Assembly (NCBI GenBank): GCA_951217055.1
Contig: OX578280.1
Span: 13,679,394 to 13,743,393 of the forward strand
DNA from: Gerris lacustris
Taxonomy: Eukaryota; Arthropoda; Insecta; Hemiptera; Gerridae
Direction: 5' to 3'
Length of the DNA: 64,000 bases
This document shows, piece by piece, positions 45,094 through 55,985 of the stretch. The position numbers and the translations under genes were made by a program. How positions within the stretch are numbered: the stretch's first letter is position 1; each line of letters opens with the position of its first letter. Below the pieces are notes generated by a model. That model did not search any database. It was not told the DNA's origin and was given only the letters and a program-made list of their open reading frames with translations.

Positions 45094-45250
45094 GAGCTTT
45101 TCTTTTAATCTTGCCTTTACTCCGCTAAGTACAAATAGTAAGTTACTTCTAATTTTGTCTCTTTTCTTACCCCGCCGTGTATAAGTAGTTAGCAGTGTGA
45201 TTTTTATCATTTATATTTAATGAAAAACGTCAGGAATTTCGTTCCTAACC

Positions 45251-45957
45251 AAACAGAAATTTTTATTTGTTGTTATTGCTTATCAAGGATATGTGTTGAA
45301 AATGTTAACTTTAAGGAAGAATGGTTAGAAATGTAACAGGTAAATCCTATCTGAGCCGAGTAGAAAATTGAAGACAGTAATTATTAAGACTCTGGCAGCT
45401 CCTTACTTAGGAGGGATCTCCCAGGACCTCCCCACAGATTAATCAAATAACTCTGAATAATTAAGGTAATTAACTCAAGTCGAAGATACTTTAGCCTAGG
45501 TTAGTTAAGCCAGCCCTTATTAATAAACAAGAGGGAGCAAAAGGGCTTAATACTAACAAGGGCAAGTACTTAATAATATAGACGATATCTCCCAGCCTGA
45601 TCATGCTATTAACGTCTACTAAGGAAACTACAGCCTTACTTTGATTAGATCAATAATTAATAACATCTTAGCAGAATCTGATCTGGAATATTTAGACGAA
45701 ATCCACAACTCTGACCCAATCATTTTCAAGTAGATCCGTCTTACTTCGTCAACAGACTTACAATTAAACAGGATAATATAAAATATTTATACTTTAATTA
45801 CCTTACACTAGATTTACTTAAGGTCTTAATCATATTATTCGAATATCAAATAGAAAAATTATCTGAGAACGCAGCTCTTCAAATATATTAATATTATATC
45901 GATATAAGCTAATCAACTTATAAATAAAATGCAATAACAGTAATTAAAGTAAACAAG
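45251..45957. other. No gene recognised
   Basis: Unassigned AT-rich DNA with somewhat less AT-rich patches around 45390-45440 and 45520-45560. Confidence 0.4.
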
Positions 45958-48050
45958 TAAGGCGTGCTTCACGTAAGTACGTGGGGCGATAATCGCCGGT
46001 TTCTGTACATTTAAGTTAAAATTATTAAGTGTAATATGATAACACTAATTAGGGTTTCGTTGGTAAAACCAAAAAAAAGAAACCCTTATAGTATCGTTCC
46101 TGTGTCCGTCTGTCACTCTGTACGGTTCCAATAACTTTTGAACCAAAAAAGATAAAAACGTGAAACTTTCCAGTATAAAAGATCGTTTTGACGCGCACAC
46201 AGGAAAAATATAGCGAACTCAATATTATCAGCTGTTCAAATTCAAAATGGCGGATAATTCACGTCGCGAATTTTTTTTTTTTTTTTTAAATTTTGAGTGG
46301 GGTATCAAATGAAAGGTATTGAAGAGTAGAATAGAAATATATATACCACTTAGGGATAGTGGTTAATTTTCAGCGCCATTTTGTCAAAAAACATCGAAAT
46401 TTTGCGTGTCCCCCCCCCTAAAATCGTATTTCCGCTGTTACTAAAAATATAGAAAAATATGCAAAATGTGTGGTCTGCTGGGCCATAGAAAAAATAAGAT
46501 TAGCAATTTGATCTGAGCTACTGGAAATCCAAGATGGCGGATAATTCATGTCACTCGAGAAAAAATATTTTTTTATAATTTTGAGTGGGGTATCAAATGA
46601 AAGGTATTGAAGAGTAGAATAGAAATATATATACCACTTAGGGATAGTGGTTAATTTTCAGCGCCATTTTGTCAAAAAACATCGAAATTTTGCGTGTCCC
46701 CCCCCCTAAAATCGTATTTCCGCTGTTACTAAAAATATAGAAAAATATGCAAAATGTGTGGTCTGCTGGGCCATAGAAAAAATAAGATTAGCAATTTGAT
46801 CTGAGCTACTGGAAATCCAAGATGGCGGATAATTCATGTCACTCGAGAAAAAATATTTTTTTATAATTTTGAGTGGGGTATCAAATGAAAGGTATTGAAG
46901 AGTAGATTACAAATATATATACCACTTATGGATAGTAATTAATTTTCGGCGCCATTTTGTCAAAAAACATCGAAATTTTACGTGTCCCCCCCCCTAAAAT
47001 CGTATTTCCGCTGTTACTAAAAATATAGAAAAATATGCAAAATGTGTGGTCTGCTGGGCCATAGAAAAAATAAGATTAGCAATTTGATCTGATCTACTGG
47101 AAATCCAAGATGGCGGATAATTCACGTTACTCGAAAAAAAATATTTTTTTTAAATTTTGAGTGGGGTATCAAATGAAAGGTATTCAAGAGTAGATTACAA
47201 ATATATATACCACTTAGGGGTTGTGTTTAATTTTCGGCGCCATTTTGTCAAAAAACCTCGAAATTTTTCGTGTCCCCCCCCCTAAAATCGTATTTCCGCT
47301 GTTACTAAAAATATAGAAAAATATGCAAAATGTGTGGTCTGCTGGGCCATAGAAAAAATAAGATTAGCAATCTGATCTGATTTACTGGAAATTCAAGATG
47401 GCGGATAATTCATGTTACTCGAAAAAAAATATTTTTTATAAATTTTGAGTAAGGTATCAAATGAAAGGTATTGAAGAGTAGATTACAAATATATATACCA
47501 CTTATGGATAGTGTTTAAAATGGCGGCGCCATTTTGTCAAAAAAAACTTTTCTCTCCCCCCCCCCCCCTCCTAATTTTGTGTTCACAATACCAACGAAAC
47601 CCTTTTTACGCCTTACCAATTTATTTTAATAATTGCATATTCTTTTTCTACACTTCAAGACCTTTAAGTTGATGTACAACATGTCATAGTTACTTAGAAC
47701 TTTTTTTAGTCACCCGCCATATTGACCGCCATCTTTAAAATAATTCCTGTGAAATTTTATTAGTTGCATTTTCTTTTTCTTCATTGAAGACCTTTAAATT
47801 GATATATTACATGTCATGGTGACTAAAAACTATTTGTTTAGTCTCCCGCCATATTGGTCGCCATCTTGAAATTATTAAGTATGAAAAATCCAAAATGTGT
47901 CCAATTGTCTCAAATGCCGAGATGCACCTTTGTGCCAAATTTCATGTTCCTAGCTATAGGAGTTTATGAATTGAAACAAGCAACAGACAGTCAGACAGAG
48001 CTGTTATATTATAAGGTTTCTTTTTGTACTTTGTACAGAAACCTAAAAGG
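45958..48050 (-). mobile_element. Family K copy with nested G element
   Basis: Left end: GGCGTGCTTCACGTAAGTAC, hairpin GGCGATAATCGCC, then GGTTTCTGTACA (to about 46010). Right end: TGTACAGAAACC (about 48029-48040). After 47603 come two 133-bp-type units (CCGCCATATTGACCGCCATC and CCGCCATATTGGTCGCCATC). Subterminal inverted repeats with an outside hairpin again suggest a Helentron-derived element on the minus strand. The 136-codon plus-strand frame at 47854-48264 crosses K and X sequence and has no domain. Confidence 0.7.
46051..47603. mobile_element. 1.55-kb TIR element G with five 288-bp tandem units
   Basis: AGGGTTTCGTTGGTA (46051-46065) and TACCAACGAAACCCT (47589-47603) are perfect terminal inverted repeats. 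The left end also folds with GAAACCCT at 46080-46087. The interior has units starting GAGT(GG/AA)GGTATCAAATGAAAGG at 46295, 46583, 46871, 47159 and 47447, exactly 288 bases apart. Each has a C tract of 9-10, GCGCCATTTTGTCAAAAAAC and CAAGATGGCGGATAATTC. The last unit is truncated. No transposase. End fragments recur at 62.82-62.98 and 63.70-63.89 kb. Confidence 0.85.
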
Positions 48051-48099
48051 TAATATAATAGTTTTTACAATTGCAACAGTAATTTTATTATTATTTAAC

Positions 48100-48712
48100 T
48101 TCGTTGGTTATTGTTATTATCGACAAAAAATAAAACTAGACCGGCAATTGGTGTGGCACATAGCTTCCTCGCATTCTTTCACAAGCCATTATTGTCTAAT
48201 TTGGTTAATTGTTTCCCTCGTTTTTTTAATCTGTCAAAATTGTTTAGATTTTTACACGAATTAAAGTATCAATTTAGCAAAAGTTAAAGAGCGTGAAGGT
48301 TCAAATTAATCTGTAGCTATCTGCTGGTTACTTTCGATAAACTATAAAAGTTTCATACAAATCAGATAAGTACTTTTAAAGCTATATATGTGAATATATG
48401 TACTATTGAGCGCATGTGGAAGAAAAACAAATAAGCGTCGGAGGTTGAAACTTATATAGGCCCAACAATGAGCTAATTATGACTTACCATACATACTTAA
48501 TTAAAATCCGACGTGTAAGATCTTAAGTTTTTAAGATAGTTTTCAAATATTAAGCGAAAGACCGTAAGACACACCCGGAACCAAAAATGTTCCCCTAAGT
48601 CTGAAACTGATTTCTGTCTTGGAATTTTTGCAATCGGAATCATATTTTCGTTCTTCAGAACGATCAAATAGCTTCCGTTACCTTCGGTAAGCTCGGAAGC
48701 AATAAAATAACG
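48100..48712 (+). repeat. Family X copy, full length
   Basis: From AATTGGTGTGGCACATAGCTTCC (about 48150) through TCTGCTGGTTACTTTCGATA and GGAACCAAAAATGTTCC to CTTCCGTTACCTTCGGTAAG, CTCGGAAGCAA (to about 48701). The terminal hairpin is intact. Confidence 0.8.
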
Positions 48713-49419
48713 AAGATTTATTTTAAACATAAGTTGTTATATTTTGATTGCGAGCTTAACGAAGATAACAATAATGACAAACCATTATGATTATTCTGAG
48801 AAACTATTTTCTCCAAACTCAAAAATATCTTTGATAGAATAAAGTTGCAATCACCAGGAAACATTTTTGATACTGTATAAAATTAACAATATGTGTCAAT
48901 TTTGTAAAATTAAATCAATAGATATTAATTAGAAAGTCTATCTTTTAAACAAGGATAGAAGACTAATAAAATAGGGTTAAATAATTATGTTGTTTAGACC
49001 CAAATTGTAAGATTGTATAATGTTTTTGACATTTTCATGTTTAGGCTATAAGTCAATAACGTTACGTTACTTTACTTTGCTATTCTAAACAAGTGATGAA
49101 GAGCATTTTTAAATACCTGAAATCAGAGTTGAAATAATAGGCCAAATCTTTGTTATTGTGTTTTCTTTGCACTGTCAATAAACTATCAAATTTTGTTTAT
49201 TAGAGATAGAGATGAGACGTTTTCTTATATGATATATTAAAATATTGTTTGTTGCTTAGTTCCTGAATCAAGTAATGGCCAAATATTGTTTATCAGAAGA
49301 GAGTTTTGAACTAATTATTCAAATCTTCTTTAGACAAGTAAAAACACAGAATGTCATCACAAAATAATTGACGAAACGTAGAATAATACCTATCTCCAAG
49401 ACTCCTGTCAAATTATTTT
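48713..49419. other. No gene seen
   Basis: AT-rich unassigned DNA. Confidence 0.4.
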
Positions 49420-50170
49420 ATCTACTCAATAAAATTAAGCATTGTTGTACTGTTTTCAATCTCTGCAAAATGTGTTTTTCTTGATTCTTTTGTAACATGT
49501 CAAAAAAACACGCAGCAAAATATTAAAGTGTCAGCAAATGTTCAAAGTGTCAGCAAAATAACAAACAGGCTGTAACATTTTAAGAAAATTTTACTACAAA
49601 TAGATTACTACATCGCAGGTTATAAACACTCCCACAATGTTCATTTTCATATATTTAACCGTAATATTATGCTTAATATTTCTTTTTTGAAAATAACTTA
49701 AATAATTATAGTAGTAAAATAAATTTTATTATTTTACAGTGATTATTTTTAAAAATTGAGATAAAAAACAGGTGTTAAAAGTGGCAACACTGAATTCGTT
49801 TTGCCTTTTTTGTTTTGTTTTCTTCATGACTCAAAATTTCGTTTTTTTAGAACTTAAATCTTTTATATATTAAAAAGGGAATATAATAATAATTAGTATA
49901 ATTTTTCTGCCGTTAGTAGATAAAATATTATATGTAACTATGGAGCAAAGGAAACATTCCTGACTCGTTTAAAGATTACCTGCTTCGGTTACACCTTAGC
50001 TGGTAATTAACGTTTTCCTGCCTCGGCTTCGCCTCGTCAGTCAACATGTAATTTTCCTGACTTGGCTGCGCCTCTACAGTAAATTTGTTTAGCCTATCCT
50101 CGCCTTCGGCTCGGAACTAAAACTTAAAATAATTTGTCAGCAAAATTCCATTTTGCCGCCTAGTTACATA
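49420..50170. repeat. Family P copy 2
   Basis: AATTATTTTATCTACTCAAT and AAAATTAAGCATTG at the left, TAGTAGATAAAATATTATATG at about 49914, and CCGCCTAGTTACATAAATAAC at the right match 13.98-14.56 kb. Bases 49970-50120 carry repeated CCTCGGCTTCGCCTCG-like words (three variants), resembling the GC motif of other families. Confidence 0.6.
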
Positions 50171-50313
50171 AATAACTATTGTAATTTCTTGTTTTGGTTC
50201 TTTTTGTTTTTGTTCATTTTATTTCTTATAGATGTGGCTTATTCGAATACCAATTTGTCAACTCAAAGTTGGTACCCTCAATTTTCAAGAAATCCACTTA
50301 CTATAACAATTTT

Positions 50314-50583
50314 TCTAGAATATCACCTGCTACACCATTTTCTAGAATTTCACTTGCTACACCATTTTCTAGAATTTCACTTGCTTCACCATTTTCTAGA
50401 ATTTCAGCTGCTACACCATTTTCTAGAATTTCACTTGCTACACCATTTTCTAGAATTTCACTTGCTACACCATTTTCTAGAATATCACCTGCTACTCTAT
50501 TTTCTATAATTTCATCTGCTACACCATTTTCTATCATTTCAGCTGCAACACCATTTTCTAGAATTTAACCTGCTACTGCTAGA
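50314..50583. repeat. 27-bp minisatellite, ten in-phase units
   Basis: TCTAGA or its variants recur at 50314, 50341, 50368, 50395, 50422, 50449, 50476, 50503, 50530 and 50557, exactly 27 apart. Two plus frames (FLEFHLLHH and FSRISLATP periods) and one minus frame (ENGVASEIL) are open throughout. The coding potential is symmetrical and no start or domain supports a real product. Confidence 0.9.
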
Positions 50584-51289
50584 TTGATATTTAACTTCAT
50601 TCAACTCTAAATTGATAGTAACTCCGTGATTTACTTAAGTTATTACTTAAACGTAGATTCCGTTTTTCGTAGAAGCAAACCTAATTATCTTGAATAATGG
50701 CGGTTTGTTTTGTCTGAGATTTTTTGTTACCGCACTTGATAATTGTGACTTGAGAAGGTTAATAGGAAGTAACACAAAAATATTTACACAATTGAAAAAT
50801 AATTATGTTGACAACAATATTGTGTTACTTTCTATCAACCTTTCTAGTTATAATTACTATTTTTTCTTGACTCCCGATAGTCAATCTTTTTTTTTGGCTT
50901 CTGTGTTTAAGCTTAAAATAGGTAATTTTGTTCGGAAGTTTTGTCCAATTTGCATTGAATAAATTTGAAGTTTCATTTCTTTGTTATAACAAATATAACA
51001 TTTAAATTATTTATAACGAGGAAAGTAGTTTTACTACATAAGCTATTATTAAATAATTATAAAATATCATGTTTAATTTCTACCGTTTGGCAGGCTTTTA
51101 GCCGACCTTGTCAAATCCCAAATATAGTTGAAGCCCTAGCCGTACGAATCACATAAATTTTGTTTCTACTCCATGCTCAATCATTATTCTCTCCTGTTCG
51201 ATCTTCCTTTGGTTGAAAGCCACATTTTGCTGTTAACTTACTAAGAACTCAGAAAGAGCCAAAGGACCCTTTCTGAAAATTACTGTCAT
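50584..51289. other. No gene seen
   Basis: Unassigned. A 90-codon plus-strand frame (50690-50962) has no domain signature. Confidence 0.4.
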
Positions 51290-52030
51290 ATTATTGAAGC
51301 GAGCGTAAGCGAGCTTCTTACATTCAACGAAATATGCATCTTGTCTGTCTGTCTGTGTGTAACGTTTACGTGTCCGACGATAACTTGAGTAAAAGTTGAC
51401 CGATTTAGTTGAAATTTGGTATACATCTTCCTTTTACTAATACTCAGGCTAAGTTCGTTGGACAGCATGATCCGTCCAAGAGTTCGCGCGCAATGCTCGC
51501 GTAAACGTGAGCTTCAAATTTAAAATTGGAATTTCAGGACGGGAAAAAATTCTATCATCACCTATTCGATGAGACGAACATTTTTTAGTAAAACCAACAA
51601 TGACACTGCTATGAATTAATAAAGATCGCTAAAACTATTAAAGCGGACCTAAACGTTTAAAATAGAGAAAACAACCTTTATACCAATAAATTACGTTCTA
51701 ACGTAACGATTTTAATAAAACTCCATGTACATCGTCTAAAGTACAATTGAAACAAGTATGTAAAATTTCAACGTGTTACAAGCAGTAGTATTTGAGTAAA
51801 GAAGTGATACATTTATAATAATAATATAAAAGCTATCACGGGTGGTTAAGATTCTTATAGTGTATAGGTTTGTTTAGGAAGTAAAGCTTTGTACCGAGTA
51901 CCCCCACTCTACCTCACACTACCCTCTTCCACTTATCTTCAACTATGACATTCATCATGATTAACAAATTTCAATATTCAGTATTTTATTGCAATACGCT
52001 CGCTTCAATGATAGAGCCACGCGATGCCTA
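51290..52030 (+). mobile_element. Family H copy 4, variant ends
   Basis: The interior matches H (GACGATAACTTGAGTAAAAG, CGCGCAATGCTCGCGTAAAC, TTTCAACGTGTTACAAGCAG). The 5' end is replaced by GAAGCGAGCGTAAGCGAGCTTC (51296-51317), a palindrome-like version of the GAGCG motif, and the 3' subterminal repeat is missing. Possibly a distinct subfamily or a recombinant. Confidence 0.65.
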
Positions 52031-52959
52031 GTTAGTAGGTAAATGATTTTTAAAATTATAAACTAAACTTCTTAAGGGTGCGCGGACGGGTTTGATTTTA
52101 CAAAATTTCTGTTTTTGTCCGTAATATTAGAGATAAAAATACAATATTTCGTATCTGGGTTCATCAATGTATTCTTCAATGCAGCCGCGAGCCCGATTTT
52201 TGATTTTCCCCTTTTTTCCCACTTAAGTGATTCTTAAATCCGATTCTATTTATTTTTTAAAAAATGTAGCTCGCGGCTGCAAAAGGCAATTATCTAAATA
52301 CTCTAAATCCCAAATTTCGTGCAAAAATATTAATTTTTAGAGCCAGGAGGAGTAATTTGGTAAATGGGAAAAAGTGGGATCGAGAGCTAGTGCAGTTTGT
52401 CGGATTTTTAGTGAACTAGGCTTTACTAACCCTCTCATTACCTTCTTGTCGGAGGTAACTAAGAGATGGTTAGAGATGGTCAGTCTCTAAGGGAAACATT
52501 CAAGCATAAACACGCTGTGTTTACACACACTAAGATTCGGCCAAAATTATAAATAATTTTTATTCCAATGTTTCATTCTATTTTTTTCTGAAAAATTTTG
52601 TTTGTTTACAACTGTATTTTGACTTTATATAAATTGAAATTCGTAAATAAAAAAAAGAAATATAAAAAACATTGATTTTTTTTTACTTTTTAAAAATATA
52701 TTTTTTTATTAAATTTTTTTATACATATTTAAATATGATGTTTTTTGAGATTTCAACTGAATTATCGGTTTTACCTAAACTAAAGCCGGGTTTTCTCGGG
52801 TAGAGTAAACAGGAGAGTAGAGTAGCGAGAAGAGAGTACTCTACTTCCTACTCTACCAATTTTGATTTTGGAGCGTTTACACATAAGCTAATAGTAAGTA
52901 GGTATAGTAAAAAATCGGTCCAAGACAACTGAGACAAACTTTCTTCTATACGAGTTCAA
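52031..52959. other. No gene; small repeat near 52.8 kb
   Basis: Unassigned. 52790-52862 (CGGGTAGAGTAAACAGGAGA, GAGAGTACTCTACTTCC) is a local inverted repeat related to 36.96-37.01 kb. Confidence 0.45.
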
Positions 52960-53490
52960 AATTACTTAGCCCAGTGTTTTCCATTTATTAGTTTTCGTAT
53001 GCAAATTAAATTATTATTGAACATTTCAACCAAATTTATCATAAAAATAAGTTCTCCTGGGCGGGGAATCGAACCCGGCTCTCTCCGTCCGCGTTAGCTA
53101 TTTTCTCAGGAACTAGATTTTTCCCGGGAAAACGGCTTATATCTTAGATTCGTATTTAAATGGACTACATTTTAGATTTTTTTTAATCAAAATCGTCGAA
53201 ACCGTTTTCCAGAACTAATTTTTTTTTTTAACTAGTTTTTGGGGGGGTAGCGCTCCCAAATTTTGAGTTAAAATTCATTTCTCGATTTCACCTCGGAGCA
53301 TGATTTTTCTGAACATGTATGCCAAATTTCGTCAAAATCAGCCCAGTAGTTTAGGCTCCAGGCGTCTTCACAGACAGACGACCGACGACAGATATTTTTT
53401 AAAAACCACTTTTTTGGACTAAGGGGACCTCTCTCAAAATCGAATTTTCGCGCCATCACAATACTTTCTCGTTATATGAGAAAGTAAAAA
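52960..53490 (-). repeat. Family V copy, inverted partner
   Basis: Reverse copy of 55445-55985. Matching blocks: CCATTTATTAGTTTTCGTA, GGGCGGGGAATCGAACCCGG, CTCTCCGTCCGCG, TTCGTATTTAAATGGACTAC, GGGGGGGTAGCGC and CAGTAGTTTAGGCTCCAGGC. The minus-strand open frame (53268-53459) is inside the repeat. It abuts a truncated R element at about 53490. Confidence 0.8.
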
Positions 53491-54150
53491 TTACTACTCT
53501 CACGGCTGCACCTTTCGTCCGACCACTTTGAAATTTGGCATAAATGTGTATAGTACCTACCAACACATTTTAAAAAAATTTAGCAACTTTAACAAATTAT
53601 TTTTTTAAAAAAATAAGGGTAAAAAAACTTAAGGGTTAAAAAATAATTGTTTTCTTTGGAGACCATGTGGGATATCATATACAAGGGTACGTCGAGCTGA
53701 TTACAAAAATATATATTTTTTTGGTTATAAGCTTTGATAAGGCGAGCGCAGGCGAGTTTGAAGTTGGTGTGAAAAGTGTCCCCCCCCCTTCTATCTTGTT
53801 ATGTAAAGTGCAAAAAAATCTGAAAAAATTCCTGAACATTCTTCCAAAACCAATTAATTAATACAACAAAGAGACAAAAATTAATTATACAACTTCTCGG
53901 AAATTTTGAAAAAATATAAAAATTTGTTTTGTATGTATTTATATATTTATAGTCCGGTTCACTGGTAAAAAATACTTTATTAGAAGTTTGTTTATGTGTT
54001 TTGAGAATATCAGACCCATAGATAGTTCAAAGTAAGCTTTTTAGCATTTTAAAAAACACCATCAATAGGGTACTACTTAAACATTACAGTGTGGCCTACG
54101 GACCCTCGCTGTGTGCTGACTAGCACACACTTAACCTGTTTATTATAAGT
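53490..54150 (-). mobile_element. Family R copy 3 (truncated)
   Basis: CGGCTGCACCTTTCGTCCGA, AGCTTTGATAAGGCGAGCGC, GCCTACGGACCCTCGCTGTG, the hairpin GTGTGCTGACTAGCACAC and AACCTGTTTATT match R in reverse. The end that would carry the second inverted repeat is cut off where family V begins. Confidence 0.75.
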
Positions 54151-55444
54151 TGTGAATAGTTTACAGCTACTTTGTCCCATAGCCAAATAACAAAAATTAA
54201 ATATTTTGTTTTTACTTGGAATCAGTTTCAGATCTCAAGAATAAGTAAAAATGCCATCATAATTAAAAGTGAAACCTATAATTTAAACGGTCTGCTAAGT
54301 TATTACCTTTTTAACGTTCATATATTTTATGTAAAAAATTTACCTTTTTAGCGAATTCCCTAGAAAACAATTCATTACTCTTAAAAATATAAAACAAAGA
54401 TTGTGGCACTCGAGTCCAATAATCCGATTATTTTATTCCGATCAAAAATAGTTTTATGAAATTTAGTATGTAGAGGAAAAACACATTTGTTTGTATTCTT
54501 TCATATCGTCTTCAAATAATAAATATCATATAATAATCATTCTATAATAGTAATATTTCTAATAATAATTGTTATTGTTATTACAAATGATTATTATGTG
54601 GCGTTTTAGAAGCTATATTAGCATGTCAGTCTGATAATAATCTCGACATGTTTTAATTCTGCTACATCCAACTGTTCGGATTAATGTTGGCAACATCCCG
54701 ACAAAGGGAAACTAAGTCGACAGGGTAGAATTTACCATAAATCAAAAAAGGACAAGAGTTAAGATTAACTATTGGTTAGGTTGCTACAGACTTACTATTT
54801 GTTAAAATAGGCATAATTGGACTTCTGACTATGGCTCAAAATAAGAATTATTTTTTGCTAAGGCATTTTAGAAAGCGAAAAGCGCGTTGCCAACTTTAAC
54901 GCGATAGCAACTTTTCAGCTCGCCGGCGGTAGAAATAATGCTAAGAGCAAAAAGTTCTAAGAGTGAAAAATTCATATTTCAAGCCATAAAATCGAAATCC
55001 ACTCTTAAAAATATTGCTTTTAATTGTTTTATTTTTATATTTTTAGTTTCTTTCTTGTGCTAAACACTAAAATGTTAGAAGTGCTCATCAACATTTTTTT
55101 TAGGAATTTAAAAATCCTCAGCCAACCGTGTAGGTCCGGTCTTTTTTTCTCCATCCGTTCACGAGAAAAGTGCGTATCCCTGTATATCAAGCTGAAACTC
55201 ATTAAATATTTCTCTGCATACGATACTATTATAGCATTATATTGTAGTAGGTACATATTATATGATGTATATATACCTATATATATTAGTAAAATTATAT
55301 ATATTTATTTTGAAGGAGTTGTGGTGTGATGACCGCTAGTACCGAGAATGGTCTAAAATGAGTAAGCTGTTTATACAAAGATTGGTATAGCACAGTAAAG
55401 CATAATTTCGTGGCGTTTGCGTTTGAGGCAAATTTAACCATTTT
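54151..55444. other. No gene seen
   Basis: AT-rich unassigned DNA. The 101-codon plus-strand frame at 55024-55329 has no domain. AGCGCGTTGCCAACTTTAAC and CTCGCCGGCGG near 54880-54930 are isolated GC words. Confidence 0.4.
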
Positions 55445-55985
55445 TACTTACTTATATAAAGAGAAAGTATTGTAGTGGCGCGAAAATTCGATTTTGAGAT
55501 ATAAACGGATTTACACGTTTTGAGGTCCCCTGTTTCCAAAAAAGTGGTTTTTAAAAAATGTCCGTCTGCCTGTGCAGACGCCTGGAGCCTAAACTACTGG
55601 ACCGATTTGACGAAATTTGGCATACATGTTCAGAAAAATCATACCCCAAGGTAAAATCGAAAAATGAATTTTAGCTTCAAATGTGGGGGCGCTACCCCCC
55701 TAAAACTCTGAAAAATCATGAAAAAATATATATATATTACTCGAAAACGGTTCTGACGATTTTGAAAAAAAATTAAAATGTAGTCCATTTAAATACGAAT
55801 CTAACTATGTAAGCCGTTTTTCTGGAAAAAATCTAGTTTCTGAAAACGCGGACGGAGAGAGCCCGGGTTCAGTTCCCCGCCGAAGAGAAGTTATTTATAT
55901 AATACATTTTGATAAAATATTCAATAATAATTAAATGTAGCTATGAAAACTAATAAATGGATCGTATATGAGAAAGTTTGTCAAT
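55445..55985 (+). repeat. Family V copy
   Basis: Begins GAGAAAGTATTGTAGTGGCG and ends ACTAATAAATGGATCG then ATGAGAAAGTTTG. GGACGGAGAGAGCCCGGGTT and CAGTTCCCCGCCG contain a B-box-like GGTTCAGTTCC. GTCTGCCTGTGCAGAC is a small hairpin. The inverted partner lies 2 kb upstream. No coding capacity. Confidence 0.8.

Larger units (their letters stand above)
43449..45250 (+). mobile_element. Family H copy 3, interrupted twice
   Basis: H pieces occur at 43449-43696, 44132-44362 and 45094-45250. The 5' end (TAACGAAGTTCCTTATGGCACG) has an internal deletion compared with copy 2. The 3' subterminal repeat is decayed (GGAATTTCGTTCCTAACC) and the 3' hairpin is lost. The interruptions are a 435-bp element and an R element, both absent from copies 1 and 2. 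Confidence 0.75.

Noticed and set aside
47854..48264. 136-codon plus-strand gene
   Set aside because: It spans the junction of families K and X and no domain is recognisable.
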